Source: Salinisphaera sp. UBA6602
GTDB lineage: Bacteria > Pseudomonadota > Gammaproteobacteria > Nevskiales > Salinisphaeraceae
DNA: 6,164 bases
Reading direction: 5' to 3'
NCBI GenBank assembly: GCA_002433465.1
Contig: DJIE01000128.1
Coordinates: 1 to 6,164, forward strand
Of this stretch, positions 1 to 5,150 are shown in pieces (the first letter of the stretch is position 1; the number at the start of each line of letters is the position of its first letter). Position numbers and translations under genes: made by a program. The notes below the pieces were generated by a model, which saw only the letters and a program-made list of their open reading frames with translations, made no database searches and had not been told where the DNA came from.

Positions 1-14
1 GAGAGGTTATGCAG

Positions 15-28
15 AGCTTCCCTAAGCT
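15..28 (+). other. Small hairpin in the leader of the aldo/keto reductase gene
   Basis: A perfect 5-bp inverted repeat (AGCTT at 15-19, AAGCT at 24-28) with a 4-nt loop lies 13 nt before the Shine-Dalgarno sequence of the downstream reductase gene. It is short and AT/GC mixed, has no T-tract, and may be chance. The promoter of this gene is probably at or beyond the left edge of the window; no convincing -35/-10 pair was found in the 52 bases visible. Confidence 0.2.
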
Positions 29-41
29 GGCGACACGAAAC

Positions 42-46
42 AGGAG
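42..46 (+). promoter_or_regulatory. Ribosome binding site of the aldo/keto reductase gene
   Basis: AGGAG lies 6 nt before the ATG at 53. It decides the reading frame: an overlapping open frame starting with the ATG at 49 has no comparable site at a workable distance, and its product is Arg-rich with no recognisable domain. Confidence 0.85.
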
Positions 47-52
47 TCTTGT

Positions 53-883
53 ATGCAATACGTCAACGCAAACGGCGCAGAAATCCCGGCGATCGGGTTC
101 GGTACGTTCGAGCTGGAACCGGCGGACGCGGAATCGATGGTCGCCCACGCACTGGACGTAGGGTATCGGCATATCGATACCGCCCAGATGTACAAGAACG
201 AAGAGGCGGTGGGCCGCGGCCTGAAGAAATCCGGACTCGATCGCGAAGACATCTTCCTGACCACCAAGGTCTGGACCGACCAGTTCGCCGACGGCGACCT
301 GCAGGCATCCGTACGCGAAAGCCTGAAAAAGCTCGATACCGACTATGTCGACCTGCTGCTGTTGCACTGGCCGAATCCGGACATCTCGCTCAAGGAAACG
401 CTGGGCGCGCTCAACGAGGTCCGCGAACAGGGTCTGGCACGCAATATCGGCATCAGCAACTTCACCACCACCCTCATCGAGGAAGCAGTGGGCCAGTCCG
501 CCGCGCCGCTGGCTACCAACCAGGTGGAATTCCATCCCTATATCAGCCAGAAGCCGGTGCTGGACAAGGTCGCCGAACACGGCATGGCGCTGACCGCCTA
601 CTGCCCGCTGGCCCAGGGTCGTGTATTCAGCGAACCGACGCTGGAACGCATCGGCAAGGCGCATGGCAAGAACGGCGGCCAGGTCGCCCTGCGCTGGCTG
701 ATCCAGCACGGCGACGTGGTGGTCATCCCGCGCTCGTCGAAGAAGGCGCATGTGACCAACAATTTCGAGATCTTCGATTTCGAACTGACCGAGGAAGAGA
801 TGCGCGAAATCGAAGCGCTGCATTCCGAAGACGGCCGCATCATCAACCCCTCCTTCGCGCCCGAGTGGGATAACGCGGCCTAA
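53..883 (+). CDS. dkgB: Aldo/keto reductase, DkgB-like (2,5-diketo-D-gluconate reductase family)
   Basis: Cytosolic NADPH-dependent reductase of aldehydes and ketones, 276 aa, close to the usual 265-285 aa of AKR5-type enzymes. The full catalytic tetrad is visible: Asp42 and Tyr47 (HIDTAQMYKNE), Lys72 (TTKVW) and His105 (LLLLHWPNP). Further family signatures are GISNF (133-137), NQVEFHPY (156-163) and the cofactor-binding IPRSSK loop (225-230). The C-terminal APEWD also matches E. coli DkgB as I remember it. E. coli DkgB reduces 2,5-diketogluconate and several small aldehydes such as methylglyoxal; the in vivo substrate here is inferred only. The gene is monocistronic within the window, with a good Shine-Dalgarno sequence before it and a strong terminator after it. 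There is no signal peptide and no sign of damage. The family is certain; the specific DkgB assignment is less so. Confidence 0.93.
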   Translation: MQYVNANGAEIPAIGFGTFELEPADAESMVAHALDVGYRHIDTAQMYKNEEAVGRGLKKSGLDREDIFLTTKVWTDQFADGDLQASVRESLKKLDTDYVDLLLLHWPNPDISLKETLGALNEVREQGLARNIGISNFTTTLIEEAVGQSAAPLATNQVEFHPYISQKPVLDKVAEHGMALTAYCPLAQGRVFSEPTLERIGKAHGKNGGQVALRWLIQHGDVVVIPRSSKKAHVTNNFEIFDFELTEEEMREIEALHSEDGRIINPSFAPEWDNAA

Positions 884-907
884 AGAAACGTTCTGCCCGC
901 GAAAAAG

Positions 908-941
908 AAAAGGCCGCGCCCGAACCGGGCGCGGCCTTTTT
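908..941. terminator. Bidirectional intrinsic terminator between convergent genes
   Basis: A perfect 11-bp GC-rich stem (912-922 pairing with 926-936) has a 3-nt loop and is extended by four A-T pairs. A run of five T follows on the + strand (937-941). On the - strand the A-rich stretch 902-911 reads as a T-rich tract interrupted by one C. It sits 24 nt after the reductase stop codon and about 50 nt after the stop of the oppositely oriented dehydrogenase, so it can end both transcripts. The rest of the gap (942-991) shows only a weak GCCAG/CTGGC inverted repeat (968-972 with 982-986). Confidence 0.9.
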
Positions 942-991
942 GCTTGTCACATCGATAGACGTCACAGGCCAGGCGTATAGGCTGGCTCCAG

Positions 992-2038
992 CTAGCGCGC
1001 GCCGGCCGCGATACGCGTATGGGCCATGTCGACGGCCACCGCTTCCGGCGGCCGACGCTCCGCCCGGGCCTGTTCGAAGATTTCGTCCAGCGTGGTTTCG
1101 ATCGACGCCACGCGAAAACGCACCCGCTCGGCGTTGTAGCCTTCGCTATCGAGTTCGTCGCTGACGTTGATCAGCCCGCCGGCGTTGATCACGAAGTCCG
1201 GCGCGTAGACGATGCCGCGCTCGGCCAGGCGCATACCGTCCTCGGGCGTGGCCAGCTGGTTGTTGGCCGCCCCGGCCACGATCGCACACTCGAGCTCGGA
1301 AATACGCCGCTCGTCGAGAATGGCGCCGACTCCGCTGGGTGCAAAGATATCCACGTCCTGGGCATGAATGCGATCGTTATCGACGATTTCGGCACCGGCC
1401 GCGGCCGCCTGCTCGCAGGCTTCGTCGTTGATATCCGAAGCCCATACCCGCGCACCCGCCGCAATCATGCGCTCGACGATCGCAAGGCCCACGTGGCCAC
1501 AGCCCTGGACCGCAACCCGCAGGCCCTTGAATTCGACCGGCCGATCGGCCGCGCGCAGGGCCGCGCGCATGCCGGCGATCACGCCGTCGGCGGTATGCGG
1601 CGACGGATCACCCGAGCCGCCGGCTTCCAGACTGCGCCCGACGGCATGCGGGGTCACTTCGTTGAGCAAGGCGATATCCGACTCGCTCATGCCCATGTCC
1701 TCGGTGGCTACGTAGCGCCCGGCCAGCCCGTCGACCGCCCGACCCAGCGCATGCATGCCGGCCTCGCGATCACGCGGAAACGGTGCCATCACGACCGCCT
1801 TGGCGCCGCCACAGCGCAAACCCGCACAGGCGGCCTTGTAGCTCATCGCCTCCGACAGGCGAAGCACGTCGGTCAACGCAGCCTGTTCATTATCGTATTC
1901 GCGGATTCGCACGCCGCCGAGCCCCGGTCCAAGCGTGGTCGAATGGATGGCCACGATCGCGCGCAGGCCGGTGTCGGCGTCGCTGATATGACAGACCTGC
2001 TCATGACCCGTTGCGGCCATCTGCGTGAAAACGCTCAA
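992..2038 (-). CDS. Leucine dehydrogenase-like amino-acid dehydrogenase (Glu/Leu/Phe/Val family)
   Basis: 348 aa. The family performs NAD-dependent oxidative deamination of branched-chain amino acids to 2-oxo acids plus ammonia in the cytosol, reversibly. N-terminal substrate domain: TTLGPGLGG (34-42), Lys68 in MSYKAACAG, Lys80 in GGAK, and Asp114 in TEDMG. These match the substrate-binding Lys, catalytic Lys and catalytic Asp of Bacillus leucine dehydrogenase. The Rossmann domain has QGCGHVG (178-184) followed by Asp202 at the end of the second strand, which favours NAD over NADP. GAANNQL (256-262) and YAPDFVINAGG (278-288) complete the signature. Pocket positions read as Leu40, Thr112, Leu289 and Val292, fitting an aliphatic substrate; valine or phenylalanine dehydrogenase activity cannot be excluded. 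The start is TTG (2036-2038), chosen because AGGAG lies 6 nt before it; the first ATG, codon 7, is 24 nt from that site. It is transcribed alone, converging on the reductase gene. Confidence 0.9.
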   Translation of the reverse strand: MSVFTQMAATGHEQVCHISDADTGLRAIVAIHSTTLGPGLGGVRIREYDNEQAALTDVLRLSEAMSYKAACAGLRCGGAKAVVMAPFPRDREAGMHALGRAVDGLAGRYVATEDMGMSESDIALLNEVTPHAVGRSLEAGGSGDPSPHTADGVIAGMRAALRAADRPVEFKGLRVAVQGCGHVGLAIVERMIAAGARVWASDINDEACEQAAAAGAEIVDNDRIHAQDVDIFAPSGVGAILDERRISELECAIVAGAANNQLATPEDGMRLAERGIVYAPDFVINAGGLINVSDELDSEGYNAERVRFRVASIETTLDEIFEQARAERRPPEAVAVDMAHTRIAAGAR

Positions 2039-2044
2039 GACTCA

Positions 2045-2049
2045 CTCCT
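2045..2049 (-). promoter_or_regulatory. Ribosome binding site that fixes a TTG start
   Basis: On the minus strand AGGAG lies 6 nt before the TTG at 2038-2036. The next in-frame ATG (2020-2018) is too far away to use it. The resulting N-terminus also lines up in length with known leucine dehydrogenases. Confidence 0.8.
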
Positions 2050-2265
2050 GCTCAATGAATGCATCAGCCAGAAGTCTGCCGCTCTGCCCGGCCGCTGTCG
2101 ATGCCGGCGGGCGATGGTTGCGCCCGCGCGGGGCAACAGCAATACTGGCAAGGGTTTAACATGACGACAGGCACAGGCGGGCGTTCTGCTCGGGGCCGAC
2201 GGCGCGCCTGCGCAATCCGCTGTTCGCTGCGCATCGCGCCGATGCTCGGGCTTGGGACATATATT
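2050..2265. other. Divergent intergenic region
   Basis: This 216-bp stretch separates the divergent dehydrogenase gene and the exbB-exbD-tonB operon, so it should carry both promoters. I found none that convinces. On the + strand the best candidate is TTGCGC (2118-2123), 17 bp, AATACT (2141-2146), a weak match. No Fur-box-like palindrome was seen, although TonB systems are often iron-controlled. AAGGG (2150-2154) followed 6 nt later by ATG (2161) is a possible alternative translation start for the downstream gene, in the same frame. Confidence 0.4.
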
Positions 2266-2679
2266 ATGGTCATACGTGCACTGATCGCTGCCTTTCTCGT
2301 GGTTGCAAGCGCTACGGCTTCGGCCCAGGCCGGCGGCATCGATGTCGAGCTCAACAAACTCGAACCGGTCGATGGCGCCTGTCGAGCCTATCTGGTCACT
2401 CAGAACCTTACGGATTCGACCTTTGAGGATGTCCAGCTCGACGTCGTGATGTTCGACAACGACGGCATCGTCGCCCGCCGGCTGGCCGTGCAGATCGGCC
2501 CCATGGCCCGGAACAAGACCAGCATCAAGGTTTTCGATATCAAGAACCTGGCCTGTGACGATATCGGCCAGATGCTGCTTAACGACGTGCTCCAGTGCCG
2601 TTCCGACCAGGGGGCACGCGACGACTGCCTGTCGCTGCTGTCGGTCTCGCAACGCGGCAACGTGCCGTTCATCAAGTGA
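2266..2679 (+). CDS. Exported four-cysteine protein of unknown function, first gene of the exbB-exbD-tonB operon
   Basis: 137 aa from the ATG at 2266. Residues 1-20 form a classical signal peptide: Arg4, then a hydrophobic stretch from Ala5 to Ala14, ending ASA or AQA, with likely cleavage after Ala20 or Ala22. The mature part of about 115 aa has four cysteines (39, 97, 111, 121), which could form two disulfides in the periplasm. Alternating hydrophobic stretches at 41-48, 56-63 and 68-78 suggest a small beta-sandwich. I recall similar short exported proteins ahead of exbB/exbD pairs in other proteobacteria, but I know no function; a periplasmic accessory to the motor or TonB is an inference from position. 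The frame stays open upstream, and an alternative start at 2161 with a fair AAGGG site would give 172 aa. I prefer 2266 because the signal peptide then sits at the N-terminus, though its own GGGA (2254-2257) is weak. ExbB follows 63 nt later. Confidence 0.72.
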   Translation: MVIRALIAAFLVVASATASAQAGGIDVELNKLEPVDGACRAYLVTQNLTDSTFEDVQLDVVMFDNDGIVARRLAVQIGPMARNKTSIKVFDIKNLACDDIGQMLLNDVLQCRSDQGARDDCLSLLSVSQRGNVPFIK

Positions 2680-2731
2680 TTACGGCGACGCGATGCCCTG
2701 CCCGCCCCCGCTGACCACGTATTCACGACCC

Positions 2732-2735
2732 GGAG
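2732..2735 (+). promoter_or_regulatory. Ribosome binding site for the GTG start of exbB
   Basis: GGAG ends 7 nt before the GTG at 2743. It supports this non-ATG start, which also gives the expected short N-terminal segment before the first membrane helix. Confidence 0.7.
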
Positions 2736-2742
2736 CGAACAC

Positions 2743-3450
2743 GTGAACTCGTTACTAGACGCTATTTCCGGCGCCGCCGGCATCATTGCACTGGGCGGGC
2801 CCGTGGTTGTCCTGCTGCTGTTGATGTCGCTGGTGGCGATCACGATCGTACTGGCCAAGATCTTTCAGTTCCGGCGGGTGCGCATCAACGATCGGCGTAC
2901 CGCCCGCAACGCCCTCGAACTCTATCGCGGCGGCAATGCGAGCGCCGCGGTCACCAGCGCAAAACGCTCGCCCAACCCCACGGCCCGCACCCTGGCCCGC
3001 GCGATCGAGCTGCGCCAGCGCAGCGGCGTCGCCGAGGGCATACTACGCGAAGATATCCTTCAATACGGCGGGGATATGCTCGAGTCGCTGCGCAGCCATT
3101 TGCGCCCGCTCGAGGTCATTGCCGCACTGGCGCCGCTGCTGGGCCTGCTCGGCACCGTACTGGGCATGATCGAAGCGTTTCGCGATCTCGAACAGGCCGG
3201 CAGCCAGGTCGACCCTGCCGTGCTCTCCGGCGGTATCTGGCAGGCATTGCTGACCACTGCGGTCGGCCTGGCCGTGGCCATGCCGGTGATCGTGGCCCTG
3301 AACTGGCTCGAGCGCACCGTCGATCGCTGTGCCCATGAAATGGACAGCGTCGTAACCCGCGTATTCACCGCCGATCTGACCCGTAGCACGTCCGCAGCCA
3401 CCGCCCGCGACGATGACCACGAACACAGCAAGCGCACCCCGTTCGTTTAG
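2743..3450 (+). CDS. exbB: ExbB/TolQ/MotA-family proton channel protein
   Basis: 235 aa, similar in length to E. coli ExbB (244 aa). It is an inner-membrane protein expected to form the pentameric pore around ExbD that uses proton motive force to drive TonB. Three membrane helices are visible at about 17-40, 122-143 and 164-186, with a large cytoplasmic loop (about 43-120) between the first two, as the family requires. Helix 2 carries the conserved LLGLLGTVLG and helix 3 carries ALLTTAVGL. Thr138 and Thr172 match E. coli Thr148 and Thr181. The position of E. coli Glu176 is Gln167 here (codon CAG, 3241-3243), a loss of an ionisable residue; Glu144, in helix 2, could be an alternative polar group. 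The C-terminal tail is hydrophilic. The start is GTG with a GGAG site. The gene overlaps the first exbD by 38 nt, suggesting translational coupling. TolQ or another family role is excluded mainly by the neighbouring tonB. Confidence 0.9.
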   Translation: MNSLLDAISGAAGIIALGGPVVVLLLLMSLVAITIVLAKIFQFRRVRINDRRTARNALELYRGGNASAAVTSAKRSPNPTARTLARAIELRQRSGVAEGILREDILQYGGDMLESLRSHLRPLEVIAALAPLLGLLGTVLGMIEAFRDLEQAGSQVDPAVLSGGIWQALLTTAVGLAVAMPVIVALNWLERTVDRCAHEMDSVVTRVFTADLTRSTSAATARDDDHEHSKRTPFV

Positions 3451-3862
3451 CGCGCGCCTGCAGGCGTCCCGGCGGCGGCGATCGCTGATCAGCCTGACGC
3501 CGTTAATCGACGTGGTCTTTATCCTGCTGCTGTTCTTCATGCTGGCATCGAGCTTTCTCGACCTGCATTCGATCGTGCTCGACACCCCGGCCGAAGGCAG
3601 CGCCGCGCCGGCGGTGGAAGGTGCCCTGCTCGTCGACGTACGCCTGGACGGGGTGCGTTTCGCCGGTCAGTACGTGGGCATGGACGAGCTGATACAGCGG
3701 GTGCGTATTGCGCTGGCCGATGCGCCCGACCGGCGCGTGCTGGTGCGCCCCGCGGAGCGTGTGAAGCTTCAGGACGCGGTACGCATACTCGACGCGCTCT
3801 CCGCTGCCGGGGTGAAGCAACTCTCGTTGATGGAAGCGGCCGGCAGCGGCAGCCGGCGCTAG
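3413..3862 (+). CDS. exbD: ExbD-family protein 1, with the canonical membrane aspartate
   Basis: 149 aa, near E. coli ExbD (141 aa). Topology: a basic cytoplasmic N-terminus (RRRR at 20-23), one membrane helix at about 31-48, and a periplasmic domain of about 100 aa that in the family dimerises and contacts TonB. The signature LTPLIDVVF contains Asp33, equivalent to E. coli Asp25, the residue thought to carry protons through the ExbB pore. The C-terminal domain (VLVRPAERVKLQDAVRILDAL, about 108-128) has the usual ExbD fold pattern. The ATG lies inside the end of exbB (38-nt overlap) and no good Shine-Dalgarno sequence precedes it, so translation is probably coupled to exbB. No other plausible start exists before the membrane helix. 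The next gene begins 3 nt after the stop. It belongs to the ExbD/TolR family; ExbD is preferred because tonB is in the operon. Confidence 0.9.
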   Translation: MTTNTASAPRSFSARLQASRRRRSLISLTPLIDVVFILLLFFMLASSFLDLHSIVLDTPAEGSAAPAVEGALLVDVRLDGVRFAGQYVGMDELIQRVRIALADAPDRRVLVRPAERVKLQDAVRILDALSAAGVKQLSLMEAAGSGSRR

Positions 3863-3865
3863 ACG

Positions 3866-4279
3866 ATGGCCATGCACTTCTCGCGCACTCGACGCTCGCG
3901 TATCAACGGGGACGACTCGATCCTGCCGTTGACCAACGTGGTATTCCTGCTGCTGATCTTTTTCATGCTGGCGGGCAGCCTGGCCTCGCCGCAGGCCTTC
4001 GATATTCAGCCGCCGGTGTCGCAAAGCGAGGCCCAGGCGCGCCGGGACGGCCTGGAGATACAGATCGCCGCAGACGGCGAGATCGCGATCGACGGTCAGC
4101 CGATCGAACTCGACGCGCTCGAGGAACGCGCCCGCGACGCGCTTGAAGCCGACCCCGATCTCGCCCTGCGACTCAAGGCCGACGGTGACGGCGACGCCAC
4201 CCGCGTGGTCGCCGTGATGCAGGCGTTGCGGGACGCCGGCGGCCACAAGCTGCGGCTGATCACACTGGCCCCGGAATAA
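3866..4279 (+). CDS. exbD: ExbD-family protein 2, with Asn replacing the membrane aspartate
   Basis: 137 aa with ExbD layout: a short basic N-terminus (RTRRSR), one membrane helix at about 19-38 and a periplasmic domain. The helix reads LPLTNVVFLLLIFFMLAG. The residue aligned with the essential Asp of ExbD/TolR (Asp33 in the preceding gene) is Asn24, encoded by AAC at 3935-3937, so this subunit should be unable to take up and release a proton there. The periplasmic part is very acidic (for example DALEERARDALEADPDLAL at 83-101) and ends in the usual VMQALRDAG segment, so the fold looks intact and the gene shows no decay. It starts 3 nt after the first exbD; a second ATG at codon 3 (3872) is possible and neither has a strong Shine-Dalgarno sequence. 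It probably forms a heteromer with ExbD protein 1. That is inference. Confidence 0.88.
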   Translation: MAMHFSRTRRSRINGDDSILPLTNVVFLLLIFFMLAGSLASPQAFDIQPPVSQSEAQARRDGLEIQIAADGEIAIDGQPIELDALEERARDALEADPDLALRLKADGDGDATRVVAVMQALRDAGGHKLRLITLAPE

Positions 4280-4286
4280 CGCAGGC

Positions 4287-5135
4287 ATGGGTATATCCAA
4301 GCGCCAATGGTTATTCGCGCTGGCGATTGCGGCCGGTCTGCACGTGCTGCTGCTGATCGTGTTCCTGATGGGCGGATTCAATCGCAACCAAGCGCCCGAG
4401 TCGCCAGAGGGGGTCATGGTTTCACTCGATCGACTCGACCCCGGTCCGCCGCCGCAAGCCATGGCCGCCGAGGCACCCGTGGATGCGCCCAAACCCGAGG
4501 TCGCGGCGGCCGGCGCGCCGCCCGCAAGCCAGGCCAGCGCCCCCGATTCGACCGCCGTCGCGCCGCCGGAGCTAGCGGAAACGGTCGCCAACATCGGCCC
4601 CGAACCGGCCGAAAGCCCGGTGGCCTCGAATGATGGAACGCCGAGCCCGGCGGCCGAAACGATCGAGGCGGCGCCGACGGTCGCGCCCGCGGCCGAGCCG
4701 GCCAACGCCGTCGCCGTAGCACCTATCAACGCCATCGACGCGGTGGAGCCGAGCGAACAGGTCACCGCCCAGGCCCCCGAGATTGCCCGCACCGAGACCC
4801 GCGAGGTCGAAAGCGACGCCAACGGCGCCTATGGCACGAGCGACGAATCCACCGATGACTATATCGTGCGGCTACGGGCCTGGCTTTCACGCCACAAGCA
4901 GTACCCGGCAGCCGCGCGCCAGGGCGAAATAGAAGGCACCGTCCGGCTGTATATCGTGGTCGATCAGGACGGTCGGATCGTGAGCCGGCGCATTACCCAG
5001 AGTTCCGGTTCGGCCCTGCTCGACCGCGCCGCTGAACAAATGCTTACGCGCGCCGAGCCCTTGCCGCGGATGCCGGCATCCATGCGTCGCAACCGTCTGG
5101 AACTGGTCGTGCCCGTGGTGTTCTCGCTGCGCTAG
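4287..5135 (+). CDS. tonB: TonB energy-transducing protein
   Basis: 282 aa, somewhat longer than E. coli TonB (239 aa). The N-terminal anchor is at about 8-29; His19 within it corresponds to the conserved helix histidine of TonB (His20 in E. coli) needed for coupling to ExbB/ExbD. A long linker (about 33-190) is rich in Ala, Pro and Glu. Unlike E. coli TonB it lacks Lys-Pro repeats; the whole protein has only three lysines (5, 69, 204). The C-terminal TonB domain starts at YPAAARQGEIEGTVRLYIVV (206-225), followed by DGRIVSRRITQSSGSALLD and the PLPRMP segment (258-263). It should reach across the periplasm to the TonB box of outer-membrane receptors. It starts 7 nt after the second exbD, with only a weak AGG near the ATG. 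It is the last gene of the operon; no terminator follows before the convergent gene 15 nt on. Confidence 0.92.
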   Translation: MGISKRQWLFALAIAAGLHVLLLIVFLMGGFNRNQAPESPEGVMVSLDRLDPGPPPQAMAAEAPVDAPKPEVAAAGAPPASQASAPDSTAVAPPELAETVANIGPEPAESPVASNDGTPSPAAETIEAAPTVAPAAEPANAVAVAPINAIDAVEPSEQVTAQAPEIARTETREVESDANGAYGTSDESTDDYIVRLRAWLSRHKQYPAAARQGEIEGTVRLYIVVDQDGRIVSRRITQSSGSALLDRAAEQMLTRAEPLPRMPASMRRNRLELVVPVVFSLR

Positions 5136-5150
5136 CTGGGTCGCCCGCGC

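Noticed and set aside
49..873. Overlapping plus-strand open frame beginning 4 nt before the aldo/keto reductase start
   Set aside because: The product is Arg-rich with no motif, and the Shine-Dalgarno sequence and catalytic tetrad belong to the frame starting at 53.
1019..2164. Open frame of 381 codons on the plus strand across the dehydrogenase gene
   Set aside because: It is antisense to a gene with complete leucine dehydrogenase signatures; its His/Arg-rich product has no recognisable domain.
2255..2278. AT-rich patch with TATATT and a TATG/CATA inverted repeat as promoter, operator or Fur box
   Set aside because: TATATT abuts the ATG and has no -35 partner at 16-18 bp; the inverted repeat is only 4 bp per arm and does not resemble a Fur box.
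2161..2340. Twin-arginine (Tat) signal on the longer form of the exported protein
   Set aside because: The Arg cluster is about 25 residues before the hydrophobic segment, and the segment from 2266 is an ordinary Sec signal peptide.
3866..4279. Second exbD as a decaying pseudogene
   Set aside because: The frame is intact, the helix and periplasmic domain are full length, and spacing to its neighbours is tight, so the Asn looks selected or tolerated and not a sign of decay.
3503..4822. Long open frame (439 codons) on the minus strand across exbD, exbD and tonB
   Set aside because: It lies antisense to three genes with clear family motifs, is low-complexity in its first third, and shows no domain. 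Long antisense frames are expected in GC-rich codon usage.
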